64,000 nucleotides of DNA from JAHDVS01 sp964370985 (GTDB lineage: Bacteria > Actinomycetota > Thermoleophilia > Gaiellales > Gaiellaceae). The notes beneath the pieces were generated by a model. That model was not told the DNA's origin and did no database searches. It saw only the letters and a list, made by a program, of their open reading frames with translations. Each line of letters begins with the position of its first letter. Positions within the stretch are counted from its first letter, which is position 1. A program made the position numbers and the translations under genes. Below, piece after piece: positions 49,010 through 62,092 of the stretch. The stretch is from positions 12,261-76,260 of the forward strand of contig CAYJLE010000012.1 in NCBI GenBank assembly GCA_964370985.1, in the 5' to 3' direction.

Positions 49010-49722
49010 CCGCGCACGTCGGCCGCCAGCTCTTCGACCTGCACAACCACTCCGACCGCTCGTACGACGCGTCCAACACCCTCGCGGACTACGAGCGGGC
49101 GCACGCGGCCGGACGCTTCGACGTGGTCGCGATCACCGACCACAACCGCATCGACGGCGCCCTCGCCTTCGCCGCCGCCGCGTCGTTCCCGGTCATCGTC
49201 GGGATGGAGATCGACACCGCCGACGGCGAGCTGATCGGCCTATTCCTGGAGGAGACGATCCCGACCGGTCTCCCGGCGTCCGAGACCGCCGAGCGCATCC
49301 GCGCGCAGGACGGGTTCGTCTACCTCCAGCACCCCTTCTACCGCCTGGTCAGAAGGCCGCTGACGGCGCGCGCCCGCGAGCAGCTCGCCGACCGAGGGCT
49401 CGTGGACGTCGTCGAGGGTCGGAACGGCGGGCCGTTCACCGGCGGGCCCGACGCGCGGGCACGCGCCTGGGCGGGCGAGCGTGGGCTGCCGCTCGGAGCG
49501 GGCAGCGACGCGCACGAGCCGCCCGACATCGGCCGCTGCCTCGTCTCGGTGGCGCCGGGACCGCTCGAGGCAACCTCCGTGCTCGAGCGCCTGCGCGACG
49601 CGGTGATCATCGACCGCCACCGCAGCTCGCTGAGCCAGATCGCAACGAAGGCGCGCTACCGCTTCCTCGCGGAGATCCCCCGCAGGCTACGGGGCGAGTC
49701 CCGGGGGAGCCGGCTAGCGTGA
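49006..49722 (+). CDS. PHP-domain metal-dependent phosphoesterase
   Basis: A 238-residue PHP protein. Metal-binding motifs are LFDLHNHSDRSYDA, AITDHNRIDGA, the glutamate in VGMEIDTADGE, QHPF and GSDAHE. Such enzymes hydrolyse phosphoesters such as nucleoside 3',5'-bisphosphates or histidinol phosphate. It overlaps the xerD stop by 4 bases (ATGA), so it belongs to the recombinase transcript. Substrate unknown. Confidence 0.82.
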   Translation: MTAHVGRQLFDLHNHSDRSYDASNTLADYERAHAAGRFDVVAITDHNRIDGALAFAAAASFPVIVGMEIDTADGELIGLFLEETIPTGLPASETAERIRAQDGFVYLQHPFYRLVRRPLTARAREQLADRGLVDVVEGRNGGPFTGGPDARARAWAGERGLPLGAGSDAHEPPDIGRCLVSVAPGPLEATSVLERLRDAVIIDRHRSSLSQIATKARYRFLAEIPRRLRGESRGSRLA

Positions 49723-50220
49723 GCCGCCCGGGCGGCGGTCGCGCTGCTTCTTGCGGAGCCCCTCGGCAACCCGCTTCGCGGCGCCGCGAAGCTCCGCGTC
49801 CTCCTCGTCGGAGGAGGCGATGTGCTCGAGCAGCACGATCGTGTCGGCGTGCGGCGAGCCGTTCCTGAGCGCGAGGATCGCCATCCGCCGCACGGTGGCG
49901 TTCGGGTCGGCATTCGCGAGCTGGTGAAGCAGCGAGCGGACAGCGTTGACGACGCCCGCATGGTCGCGGGACAGGAGCTCGAGGGACAGGAGCGCGGAGC
50001 CGCGGCACGCGGGCGAGTCGTCCTCGAGCCCGCGGCGCAGGAGCTCGGTCTTCTGGCGGTAGCGCAGCTGGCCGACCGCTCGGAAGGCGACGGCGCGCGC
50101 GCGGAAGTCCTCGTCGCGCGCGGCGGCCTCGAGCTCCTCGTCGACCGCGTGGCGCAGCTGGGCGAGCTCCCGCTCGTCGGTGATCCCGGCCGCCCGCTCC
50201 GCGACCACCGCGAGGTTCAA
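49714..50220 (-). CDS. HEAT-repeat-like protein
   Basis: A 168-residue all-helical protein with repeated pairs of helices (RARAVAFRAVGQLRYRQKTE, RGSALLSLELLSRDHAGVV, TVRRMAILALRNGSPHADT) typical of HEAT/armadillo-like scaffolds. It likely binds another protein. The start is a TTG whose bases overlap the gltA stop (TTGA), so it is cotranslated with citrate synthase. Its 3' end overlaps the convergent PHP gene by 9 bases. Confidence 0.65.
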   Translation of the reverse strand: MNLAVVAERAAGITDERELAQLRHAVDEELEAAARDEDFRARAVAFRAVGQLRYRQKTELLRRGLEDDSPACRGSALLSLELLSRDHAGVVNAVRSLLHQLANADPNATVRRMAILALRNGSPHADTIVLLEHIASSDEEDAELRGAAKRVAEGLRKKQRDRRPGGSR

Positions 50221-51347
50221 CTGGCGCCGTCGCGAGCCGGGTACTCGCGGCTATCGGGCCCCACATACAGAGAGCTCGGCCGAATCAGCCGGTTGTCGCG
50301 GTGCTGCTCGATCACGTGTGCCGCCCAGCCGACCACGCGGCTCGCGACGAACAGGGTCGTGAACAGCTCCGTGGGGATGCCGAGGTAGCGGTAGGTGGAG
50401 GCCGAGTAGAAGTCGACGTTCGGGTAGAGGCCCTTCTCGGCGGTCACGACCCGCTCGATTCGCTGCGACATCGCGAACCAGTCGGGCTCGGAGCCGTCGG
50501 CGCGCCCCGCCAGCTTGCGGGCGAGCTCCTTGAGGATCTCCGCACGGGGATCCATCGTCTTGTAGACGCGGTGGCCGAAGCCCATGATCCGCTCGTGCTC
50601 GGCGAGACGGCGGCGAACATCGTCCTCGACACGATCGGGGTCGTCGATCGACTCGAGTGTTCGCATCACCTGCTCGTTGGCGCCCCCGTGGAGCGGGCCC
50701 TTGAGCGCGCCGATCGCCCCGACGACGGCGGAGTGCATGTCCGCGAGAGTCGACGCGATCACGCGCGCCGTGAACGTGGACGCGTTCATCTCGTGGTCGG
50801 CGTGCAGGATCATCGCCACGTCGAACGTGCGAGCGGCGTCCTCGTCGGGGCGCCGTCCGCTCAGCATGGTGAGGAAGCTCTCCGCGTACGAGAGCTCGGG
50901 GTCGGGGTCGACCGGCTCGAGCCCGGCACGGCGGCGGTGATAGCGGCAGACGAGCGTCGGGATCTTCGCGATCAGGCGGACCGCCTTGCGCTGGTTCGCC
51001 TCCTCGGAGTTCGAGTCCTTGTCCGGGTCGTCGAACGACGTCGCGGAGACGGCCGTGCGCAGCATCTCCATGGGCGCCGCGTCGCGCGCGATCAGGTCGA
51101 CGACCTGGGCCGCCTCCCCGGACACGGCCCGCGCGTTCCCGAGCTCCGCCGCGAACGCGGCACGCTCGGCGGTCGACGGCAGCTCGCCGCGGAGGAGCAG
51201 GAACGCGACCTCCTCGTAGGTGGCGTGCCGTGCAAGCTCGTGGATGTCGTAGCCGCGAAAGCTGAGGATGCCCCTCTGACCGTCGATCGAGCACAGCTCC
51301 GAGCGTGCGACGACGATCCCTTCGAGCCCTGCCTTCGAGTCGGTCAT
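50217..51347 (-). CDS. gltA: Citrate synthase
   Basis: A 376-residue citrate/2-methylcitrate synthase-type enzyme. Key catalytic segments are LHADHEMNASTFTARV, GALKGPLHGGANEQV and MGFGHRVYKTMDPRA, with the catalytic Asp near NVDFYSAS. ATG 51347 was chosen (TAGGAT, complement of 51358-51363, is ten bases upstream); the frame continues upstream as noise. It starts the TCA cycle and faces mdh divergently, 122 bases apart. Confidence 0.94.
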   Translation of the reverse strand: MTDSKAGLEGIVVARSELCSIDGQRGILSFRGYDIHELARHATYEEVAFLLLRGELPSTAERAAFAAELGNARAVSGEAAQVVDLIARDAAPMEMLRTAVSATSFDDPDKDSNSEEANQRKAVRLIAKIPTLVCRYHRRRAGLEPVDPDPELSYAESFLTMLSGRRPDEDAARTFDVAMILHADHEMNASTFTARVIASTLADMHSAVVGAIGALKGPLHGGANEQVMRTLESIDDPDRVEDDVRRRLAEHERIMGFGHRVYKTMDPRAEILKELARKLAGRADGSEPDWFAMSQRIERVVTAEKGLYPNVDFYSASTYRYLGIPTELFTTLFVASRVVGWAAHVIEQHRDNRLIRPSSLYVGPDSREYPARDGAS

Positions 51348-51469
51348 TCCGCGGCCAATCCTACCGGGCGCCGGGTCGCCGGGCAGGGCGACAGCAGGCC
51401 CGCCCGCGCCCGCCGGGGCCGAGTAGAATCGCGCCCGCCACACGACCGAGACAGGGAGCAGCGATCCGC

Positions 51470-52393
51470 ATGAGACGCAAGGTCACCGTCGTCGGCGCCG
51501 GCAATGTCGGCGCGACGGCAGCACAGGAGATCGCGAGGCGCGACTACGCCGACGTCGTCCTCGTCGACATCGTGGAGGGCCTGCCGCAGGGCAAGGCACT
51601 CGACATGAACGAGGCGGGACCGGTGCTGGGCTACGAGGCGACGGTCGTCGGCACGAACGGCTACGAGGAGACGGCCGGCTCCGACGTCGTCGTGATCACC
51701 TCCGGCCGGCCGCGCGCGCCCGGCATGAGCCGCGACGACCTCGTCACCACGAACCAGGCGATCGTCAAGACGGTCACCGCGGCGGCCGTCGCTGCGTCGC
51801 CCGAGGCGATCGTCGTCGTCGTCACGAATCCGCTCGACGCGATGTGCCACGTCGCGAAGAGCGTGTCCGGCTTCCCCAAGGAGCGAGTGTTCGGCATGGC
51901 CGGGATCCTCGACACCGCGCGCTTCCGGACGTTCATCGCCTGGGAGACCGGCATGTCCGACCGGGACGTGCAGGCGGTCGTGCTCGGCGGCCACGGCGAC
52001 CAGATGGTGCCGGTGGTGTCGGCGACGACGGTCGGGGGCGTGCCGCTGACGAAGCTGACGACTCCGGAGCGGATCGCGGAGATGGTGGAGCGCACCCGCA
52101 AGGGCGGCGGCGAGGTCGTGAACCTGCTCGGCACGTCCGCCTGGTACGCGCCGGGCGCAGCGGTCGCGGAGATGGTCACCTCGATCGTCCTGGATCAGAA
52201 GCGGGTGCTGCCCTGCACGGCCCTGCTCGAAGGCGAGTACGGCATCGACGGGCTCTACATGGGCGTCCCGGTCGTGCTCGGCTCGGGCGGGATCGAGCGG
52301 GTGATCGCTCTCGAGCTGACCGGCGACGAGCAGGCGGAGCTCGGCCGCTCGGCCAATGCGGTCAGGGAGGTCGTCGCGATCCTCGGCGGCTAG
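51470..52393 (+). CDS. mdh: Malate dehydrogenase
   Basis: A 307-residue NAD enzyme of the LDH-like MDH family. VVGAGNVGATAAQEIA binds NAD; the substrate loop GRPRAPGMSRDDL holds two arginines; VTNPLDAM and the active His in VLGGHGDQMVPV follow. The ATG at 51470 has AGGGAGC upstream and TAGAAT at 51424-51429 as a -10. Together with gltA, sucCD and sdh it completes much of the oxidative TCA cycle within this window. Confidence 0.95.
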   Translation: MRRKVTVVGAGNVGATAAQEIARRDYADVVLVDIVEGLPQGKALDMNEAGPVLGYEATVVGTNGYEETAGSDVVVITSGRPRAPGMSRDDLVTTNQAIVKTVTAAAVAASPEAIVVVVTNPLDAMCHVAKSVSGFPKERVFGMAGILDTARFRTFIAWETGMSDRDVQAVVLGGHGDQMVPVVSATTVGGVPLTKLTTPERIAEMVERTRKGGGEVVNLLGTSAWYAPGAAVAEMVTSIVLDQKRVLPCTALLEGEYGIDGLYMGVPVVLGSGGIERVIALELTGDEQAELGRSANAVREVVAILGG

Positions 52394-52431
52394 CCGCGGC
52401 TGCGCACGAGCGCGCCGGTACGATCGACTCC

Positions 52432-53472
52432 GTGCGGCGTCGCGTCGGTTGGCGCAAAGGCCTCGTGCTCGCTCTCGTCGTTATCGGCGGGACCGGCGGG
52501 ACGCTTTGGTTCGTCCCCTCGGGGGAGTACTTGCTCCTGCCCGACGAGGCCAAGCCCGTCGAGCCGCTCGTCGCGATCGAGAGCGAGGACGAGGGCGAGG
52601 GCGAGGGCGAGGCGACCGTCGATCCCGCCGACAGCGGGATCTACATGGTCGACATCCTCGTTCGGAAGGCGAACCTGCTCGAGCGCCTGTTCCCGGGCCT
52701 CCACGAGGGAGCGACGCTCGTGCCCGCCGACGTCCTGAACCCGGTCGGCGTGAGCGAGCAGCAGCGCCGCCAGAGCTCGAGGCTCGACATGACCCGCTCC
52801 CAGCAGATCGCCGCGACGGTCGCGCTGCGCGCGCTCGGCTACGAGGTGGACGCGGTGCCCGTCGGCGCCGAGATCTCCCTTGTGCTCCCCGACTCGCCGG
52901 CAGCCCGCGCCGAGCTCCAGCCCGGGGACGTGATCGTCCGTGCGCGCGACCGGGACGTGCGTACACCCCAGGATCTCCGGGACGCGCTCGCCGACCTGGA
53001 GCCGGGCGCGGAGGTCACGCTCACGGTGGAGCGGGAGGGCGAGACGACGGTTCACACCGTCGCGACGGAGGCGGCCGAGGACGACCCGGATCGCGCCGTG
53101 ATCGGCGTGCTCGTCCAGCAGGCGGCGGACATCGACCTGCCCGTCGAGATCGAGATCGACGCGGGATCGATCGGCGGTCCCTCCGCCGGCCTCGCGTTCG
53201 CGCTCCACATCGTCGACGAGCTCGGCTCCGACGTCGACCGCGGCCGGACGGTGGTGGCCACCGGGGAGATCCTCCTCGACGGGAGCATCGGGGCGATCGG
53301 CGGCATCCGCCAGAAGGTGATCGGCGCCCGGCGCGCCGAGGCCGACGTCTTCGTCGTGCCCGGGGACAACGCCGAGGAGGCCCGCAAGTACGCCGACGGG
53401 CTGCGCGTGGTGCCCGTGGAGACGTTCGCCGAGGCGCTGAGCGCGCTCGGCGCCGCGCCCGCTACGTCGTGA
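52432..53472 (+). CDS. Membrane-anchored PDZ-Lon S16 protease (YlbL-like)
   Basis: A 346-residue protein with an N-terminal transmembrane helix, an acidic linker, a PDZ domain (DSPAARAELQPGDVIVRARD) and a C-terminal Lon-type proteolytic domain with catalytic Ser in GGPSAGLAFAL and Lys in IRQKVIGA. The protease domain would be extracytoplasmic. This domain order is the YlbL/SdrC-like group found in Gram-positives. GTG 52432 is seven bases after TACGAT (52419-52424). Clients unknown. Its 3' end overlaps the convergent aminotransferase gene by 11 bases. Confidence 0.88.
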   Translation: MRRRVGWRKGLVLALVVIGGTGGTLWFVPSGEYLLLPDEAKPVEPLVAIESEDEGEGEGEATVDPADSGIYMVDILVRKANLLERLFPGLHEGATLVPADVLNPVGVSEQQRRQSSRLDMTRSQQIAATVALRALGYEVDAVPVGAEISLVLPDSPAARAELQPGDVIVRARDRDVRTPQDLRDALADLEPGAEVTLTVEREGETTVHTVATEAAEDDPDRAVIGVLVQQAADIDLPVEIEIDAGSIGGPSAGLAFALHIVDELGSDVDRGRTVVATGEILLDGSIGAIGGIRQKVIGARRAEADVFVVPGDNAEEARKYADGLRVVPVETFAEALSALGAAPATS

Positions 53473-54562
53473 CGGGAACGGTCGTGCGGACGAGCGTGGC
53501 GAGCCGCCGCACGCCCTCGTGGACCTCGTCCACGGTGGGGAAGCTGAACGCGAGCCGGGCCGAGCTCTCGCCGCCGGGCCCGGGGAAGAAGTCGCTGCCT
53601 TTCACGAACGCGACCCCCGCTTCCGCGGCGCGGTCGAAGACGTCGTCGGTGAGCACGCCGAGCGGGAAGTCGAGCCAGAGGAAGTAGCCGCCCTGCGGGC
53701 GGTTCCAGCCCGTGCCGGCGGGCATCTCGGCGGCGAGCGCCTCGACCATCGCGTCCCGGCGGAGCTTCAGGAGCTCGCGGGTGCGTTCGAGGTTCGGCTC
53801 GAAGCAGCCGCGCTGGATCAGCTCGTGGATCGCGGCCTGCGGCAGCAGCGGCGGCGAGATGTAGGTGGCGTTCGCGATCTTCTCGACCGGCGCCGCCAGC
53901 TCGGCGGGCACGACCACGTAGCCAACCCTGAGGCCCGGCGCGACCGTCTTCGAGAAGGACGAGGCGTAGACGACGCCCTCCCCGGCCGCGAGCTCGTACA
54001 GCGACGGCAGTGGCTCGCCCTCGAAGCGCACGAGCCCGTACGGGTCGTCCTCGAACAGCAGGAGCCCGTGTGCGCGCGCGAGCTCGACGAGCCCGCGGCG
54101 GCGCTCGAGCGACAGCGTCCGCCCGGAGGGGTTCTGGAAGGTCGGGATCGTGTAGAGGGCACGCGGCGGGTCGTCCCCGGCGAGCAGCTCCTCGACCCGG
54201 TCGAGCTCGATCCCGTCGTCGTCCATGGGCACGCCCGCGACCCGGGCGCCGAGCTCCCGCAGGACGAGGATCGTGCGGTCGTAGCTCGGCGCCTCGACGG
54301 CGACGCAGGCGCCGTCGCCGACGAGCTGGCGCATCACGAACCGGAAGGCGAGCAGCGAGCTCGGCGTCACGATCACCTGTGCCGGGGCGACTCCATGTCG
54401 GGCCGCGATCCACGCGCGAAGCGGCGCGTAGCCGCCGCCGGCCCCGTAGTTGAGGATCACCCGCCCGTCACGCTCGACAACGGCGCGGGCGCAGTCGGCA
54501 AGCTCCGCGACGGGGAGGATCTCAGGCGTCGGGTTGCCGCGGGCGAACGAGATCACGTCCAC
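53462..54562 (-). CDS. PLP-dependent aminotransferase, class I/II (LysN/MocR-domain-like)
   Basis: A 366-residue fold-type I aminotransferase. The PLP lysine is in SSFSKTVAPGLRVGY; TIPTFQNPSGRTLS and FEDDPYGLVRFEG carry the Asn/Asp/Tyr cofactor contacts. It resembles 2-aminoadipate or aromatic aminotransferases of the MocR-like group without a GntR domain. Start GTG 54562. Substrate uncertain. It is divergent from the nifJ region. Confidence 0.85.
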   Translation of the reverse strand: MDVISFARGNPTPEILPVAELADCARAVVERDGRVILNYGAGGGYAPLRAWIAARHGVAPAQVIVTPSSLLAFRFVMRQLVGDGACVAVEAPSYDRTILVLRELGARVAGVPMDDDGIELDRVEELLAGDDPPRALYTIPTFQNPSGRTLSLERRRGLVELARAHGLLLFEDDPYGLVRFEGEPLPSLYELAAGEGVVYASSFSKTVAPGLRVGYVVVPAELAAPVEKIANATYISPPLLPQAAIHELIQRGCFEPNLERTRELLKLRRDAMVEALAAEMPAGTGWNRPQGGYFLWLDFPLGVLTDDVFDRAAEAGVAFVKGSDFFPGPGGESSARLAFSFPTVDEVHEGVRRLATLVRTTVPVTT

Positions 54563-54685
54563 GGGGCCAGTCTAGTCACGACCGCCGCCGGGACGTTCGA
54601 GCAGGTGCGCGCCTCCTGCCGAGCAGGTCTCCGTCCTCTCTAGGATGAGGGGGCACGGCTGTGCGAGACGGAGGAGACGACGGCT

Positions 54686-54756
54686 ATGGCGACCGACCTG
54701 CGGCGGCCCGGAGTGGAGCGCTACTCCGCGCCAGCGAGAGCGGACCGGGTCGTCCG

Positions 54757-54760
<4 letters not shown>
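54686..54760 (+). CDS. Possible 24-residue leader peptide upstream of nifJ
   Basis: A short reading frame (MATDLRRPGVERYSAPARAD then RVVR) starts at ATG 54686, eight bases after the strong GGAGGAG at about 54671-54677, and ends at a TGA that overlaps the nifJ GTG (GTGA). nifJ itself has no Shine-Dalgarno, so translational coupling from this peptide would explain its initiation. It is too short for homology judgement and may be fortuitous. Confidence 0.35.
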
Positions 54761-58337
<3,577 letters not shown>

Positions 58338-58341
<4 letters not shown>

Positions 58342-59345
58342 GCGTCGACCTCGCGACCCGCTACCTCGGCCTCGAGCTCGCCAACCCGCTCGTCCCGTCG
58401 GCATCGCCGCTCGGGGCCAGACTCGACACGCTGCGCAGGCTCGAGGAAGCGGGCGCGGCCGCGGTGGTGTTGCCGTCGCTGTTCGAGGAGCAGTTCGAGA
58501 ACGAGGCGGTAGCGGCCCACGAGCTCCGCGAGCTTCGGGCCCACAGCTTCGGCGAGGCGACGCTCGGGTACTTCCCCGCCCTCGAGGACTACCGGACCGG
58601 CCCGGAGACGTATCTCGAGCATGTGGCGGCGGCCAAGGCTGCGCTCTCGATCCCCGTCATCGCGTCGCTCAACGGCGCCTCCGTTGGCGGCTGGACGGGG
58701 TACGCGGCCCTGCTCGAGCAGGCGGGTGCGGACGCGCTCGAGCTGAACGTGTACCTGCTCGCCACCGACCCGGAGGCGACGGCCGCCGACGTCGAGCAGC
58801 GCTACCTCGACCTCGTCGCGGCGGTGCGCGAGGTCGTGTCGATCCCGCTCGCGGTCAAGGTCGGCCCCCACTTCAGCTCGATGGCGAACATGGCGCGCCG
58901 CCTCGTCGCGACCGGCGCGGACGGGCTCGTGCTCTTCAACCGGTTCAACCAGCCCGACATCGACCTCGACGTGCTCGACGTCGCGCCCACCGTCGAGCTG
59001 AGCCGCGCCTGGGAGACGCGGCTGCCGCTGCGGTGGATCGCGATCCTGCGCGGGCGCGTGGCGGCATCGCTCGCTGCCACCGGTGGCGTGCAGTCGGCCA
59101 CCGAGGTGCTGAAGCTCCTCCTCGTCGGGGCGGACGTGACGATGATGGCCTCGGCGCTGATCCGCCACGGCCCGGGCCACCTCGAGACCGTGCTGCGCGA
59201 CACGCGCGCCTGGCTCGAGGCGAACGAGTACGAGTCGGTCGAGCAGCTCAAGGGCAGCCTGAGCCACGAGCATTCGCCCGACCCGGCCGCCTTCGAGCGC
59301 TCGAACTACATGAAGGCGCTCGCCAGCTGGCGCACGCTGCCGTAG
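58338..59345 (+). CDS. Dihydroorotate dehydrogenase-like flavoprotein partner of NifJ
   Basis: A 335-residue TIM-barrel protein. DLATRYLGLELANPLVPSAS, IASLNGASVGGWTGYAALLE, ADALELNVY, LAVKVGPHFSSM and GLVLFNRFNQPDID are typical of the DHOD-like family that is frequently found directly downstream of pyruvate-flavodoxin oxidoreductase genes. Its own biochemical role is not established; it is not the pyrimidine enzyme by context. ATG 58338 overlaps the nifJ stop by 4 bases. Confidence 0.85.
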
Positions 59346-59363
59346 GCAGCCCGGGCGCGCCGC

Positions 59364-60242
59364 TCAGCGGGCGCCGGCGACGAGGTCGGCAACGAGGCGG
59401 GCTGCCTCGGTCGGGTTCGTGCCGACGCGGACGCCGCGCGCCTCGAGCGCCTCCTGCTTCGCCTTCGCGGTGCCGGCGGAGCCGGAGATGATCGCGCCGG
59501 CATGGCCCATCGTCTTGCCGGGCGGCGCCGTGCGGCCGGCGATGTAGCCGACGACCGGCTTCGTCATCCGCTCGGCGATGAACGCGGCGGCCTTCTCCTC
59601 CTCGGAGCCGCCGATCTCGCCGACCATCACGACGAAGCGGGTCTCCGGGTCGGCCTCGAAGCGCTCGAGCGCGTCGATGAACGAGGTGCCGACGACCGCA
59701 TCGCCGCCGATGCCGACGATCGTGGACTGGCCGATCCCGAGCTGGGTCAGCTCGTTGCCGATCTGGTAGGTGAGCGTGCCGGAGCGGCTGACCAGCCCGA
59801 CGGGGCCGGGCGAGAAGATCTCCGCGGGGATGATCCCGACGTTCGCCTTGCCGGGCGAGAGCACGCCCGGGCAGTTCGGCCCGACGAGCGTGACGCCGCG
59901 GGGGCGGATGTAGTTGTAGATCCGCAGCATGTCGTGGGCGGGGATGCCCTCGGTGATGCAGATCACCGTCTCGATGCCGGCGTCGACGGCCTCGTAGATC
60001 GCGTCTGCGGCGAAGCGCGCCGGGACGAAGACCATGCTCGTGTTCGGCTGCGTCTCGGCCATCGCGTCGCGGACGGAGTCGAAGACGGGGACGCCCTCGA
60101 CGGCTTCACCGCCCTTGCCGGGGGTGACGCCCGCGACCACGTTCGTCCCGTAGTCGCGGTTGCGAAGCGCGTGGAACTGCCCCTCGCGACCGGTGATGCC
60201 CTGGACGACGAGCCGCGTCGCCGCGTCGACGATGATCGCCAC
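59364..60242 (-). CDS. sucD: Succinyl-CoA synthetase alpha subunit
   Basis: A 292-residue ADP/GDP-forming succinate-CoA ligase alpha chain. LVVQGITGREGQFHALRNRD binds CoA, VGPNCPGVLSPG follows, and the phosphorylated histidine is in TMGHAGAIISG. GTG 60242 overlaps the TAG stop of the upstream methyltransferase by one base. It catalyses succinyl-CoA to succinate with substrate-level phosphorylation, together with SucC from the same operon. Confidence 0.94.
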   Translation of the reverse strand: MAIIVDAATRLVVQGITGREGQFHALRNRDYGTNVVAGVTPGKGGEAVEGVPVFDSVRDAMAETQPNTSMVFVPARFAADAIYEAVDAGIETVICITEGIPAHDMLRIYNYIRPRGVTLVGPNCPGVLSPGKANVGIIPAEIFSPGPVGLVSRSGTLTYQIGNELTQLGIGQSTIVGIGGDAVVGTSFIDALERFEADPETRFVVMVGEIGGSEEEKAAAFIAERMTKPVVGYIAGRTAPPGKTMGHAGAIISGSAGTAKAKQEALEARGVRVGTNPTEAARLVADLVAGAR

Positions 60243-60892
60243 TACCTCGCCCCCCTCACGCAGATCCTGTCGAGTCGCAGCCGGCCCCCGTCGATCCGGT
60301 CGGCGAGGAGCGCCCGCACCCGGTTCGCCTCCTCCCCGGCGCAGCCGGCGCGCTCGAGCCACGGCTCGAGCGCGATCGGGCGGTCGAGCACGTGGACGTC
60401 GAGGACGCGCAGGCCGGCGGCGTCGAACAGCTCGCGCCAGCCCGCCTCGGTGTAGGTGCGGACGTGCGAGGGGTCTCGGAGCCTCTCCGCCTCCTCGGCC
60501 GCCTCGCCCGCGAACAGGTTGTCGGCGACGAGCACCCGGTCGGCGCTGACCCGGGCGAGCTCGCGCATGGCAGCGGACGCGTCCTCGAAGTGGTGCGCGG
60601 CGAGGCGAGAGGCGACGACGTCGAAGCTCCGGTCGGCGAACGGGATGTGCTCGGCGCCGCAGACGACGTCCGGGCGCATGCCGGGCGCGGGGTCGCAGGT
60701 CGTCACCTCGACGCCGGCCTCGCGCAGCCGCCGGGCGACGTGTCCGCCGCCGGTGCCGACGTCGAGCGCGGTGCTCGCGCCGGCCGACCACTCGACGAGC
60801 AGGTCGAGGTCGGGGCCTTGCCGGTGCGCCTCGCTCTCGCGATAGGCGTCGGCGCGGGCGCTCCAGAGCTCGGCGGCTACGTCGCCACTCAC
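60242..60892 (-). CDS. SAM-dependent methyltransferase inserted between sucC and sucD
   Basis: A 216-residue class I methyltransferase (UbiE/Methyltransf_11 type). The SAM loop is ALDVGTGGGHVARRL, with GAEHIPFADRSFDVVASRLA and an LARVSADRVLVADN strand following. The gene overlaps sucC by 4 bases at its start and sucD by one base at its end, so the three are cotranslated. Putting a methyltransferase in the middle of sucCD is unusual. Substrate unknown. Confidence 0.82.
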   Translation of the reverse strand: MSGDVAAELWSARADAYRESEAHRQGPDLDLLVEWSAGASTALDVGTGGGHVARRLREAGVEVTTCDPAPGMRPDVVCGAEHIPFADRSFDVVASRLAAHHFEDASAAMRELARVSADRVLVADNLFAGEAAEEAERLRDPSHVRTYTEAGWRELFDAAGLRVLDVHVLDRPIALEPWLERAGCAGEEANRVRALLADRIDGGRLRLDRICVRGAR

Positions 60893-62028
60893 CGGGCCAG
60901 CTCCACGACCCGCTCGGCGGCGGACAGCATCGTCGACTCGACGTGGACGTTCGCGGGTGAGGACTCCGCGAGCAGCCGGCGGCCCTCGTCGGCCTCGGTG
61001 CCGTCGAGGCGGACGACAACGGGCACGTCGATGCCGATCCGCTCGAGCGCCTCGAGCAGGCCGCGCGCGACCTCACCCCCGCGGGTGATGCCTCCGAAGA
61101 TGTTGAACAGGATCGCCTTGACCGGGTCGGCGGTGATCACCTCGAGCGCGCCGACGACGACGTCGGCCTGCGCGCCGCCGCCGATGTCGCAGAAGTTCGC
61201 GGGCCGGCCGCCCGCCTGCGCGACCACGTCGAGCGTGGACATGACGAGCCCCGCGCCGTTGCCGAGGATGCCGATGTCGCCATCGAGCTTCACGTAGGCG
61301 AGCCCCTTCTCCCGGGCGCGCTGCTCCTGGGCGTCGCCCGCCGCGAGGTCGCGCAGCTCGGCGAGGTCGGAGTGGCGGTAGAGCGCGTTGTCGTCGATCG
61401 TCACCTTCGCGTCGAGCGCGCGCACCTCGCCCGCCGGCGTCACGATCAGCGGGTTGATCTCGCACAGCATCGCCTCGCAGACGACGAACGCCCCGTAGAG
61501 CTTGCCGACGATCGCTATCACCTGCTTCTGCTCGCCCGGCTCCCTGATCCCGGCGGTGAAGCAGAGCCAGCGGGCCTGGAACGGGTGGAAGCCGACCAGC
61601 GGGTCGACATGGAGGCGCGCGAGCTTCTCGGGGGACGTGGCCGCGAGCTGCTCGATGTCGATGCCGCCCTCGGTCGTGAGCATGAACAGCGGTTTCTTCT
61701 CGCCGCGGTCGAACGTGACCGAGAGGTAGTACTCACGCTCGATGTCCGAGGCCTTCTCGATCCAGAGGCGATGCACGATGTGGCCGCGGATGTCCATGCC
61801 GAGGATCTCGGAGGCGCGCGCCTCGGCCTCCGACGGGCTGGCGGCGAGCTTGATCCCGCCGGCCTTGCCGCGGCCGCCGGCGTGCACCTGGGCCTTGACG
61901 ACGACCGGGCCGCCGAGCTCCTGCGCCGCCTGACGGGCGTCCTCGGGGGACAGCGCGAGTCGGCCGTCCGAGACCGGAATCCCGAAGCGGCGGAAGAGCT
62001 CCTTGCCCTGATACTCGTAGAGGTCCAC
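60889..62028 (-). CDS. sucC: Succinyl-CoA synthetase beta subunit
   Basis: A 379-residue ATP-grasp subunit. MDLYEYQGKELFRRFGIPVS, KAQVHAGGRGKAGGIKLA, CEINPLIVTPAGEVRALDAK and LFNIFGGITRGGEVA are family signatures for nucleotide and succinate binding. GTG 62028 start. It is the first gene of the sucC-methyltransferase-sucD operon and divergent from dodecin. Confidence 0.95.
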   Translation of the reverse strand: MDLYEYQGKELFRRFGIPVSDGRLALSPEDARQAAQELGGPVVVKAQVHAGGRGKAGGIKLAASPSEAEARASEILGMDIRGHIVHRLWIEKASDIEREYYLSVTFDRGEKKPLFMLTTEGGIDIEQLAATSPEKLARLHVDPLVGFHPFQARWLCFTAGIREPGEQKQVIAIVGKLYGAFVVCEAMLCEINPLIVTPAGEVRALDAKVTIDDNALYRHSDLAELRDLAAGDAQEQRAREKGLAYVKLDGDIGILGNGAGLVMSTLDVVAQAGGRPANFCDIGGGAQADVVVGALEVITADPVKAILFNIFGGITRGGEVARGLLEALERIGIDVPVVVRLDGTEADEGRRLLAESSPANVHVESTMLSAAERVVELAR

Positions 62029-62092
62029 CGGTGCGGGAGTCTAGGCGGTCGCACTATCCTGTGCCCTGCCAACCGAACCACAGGAGGTCACC

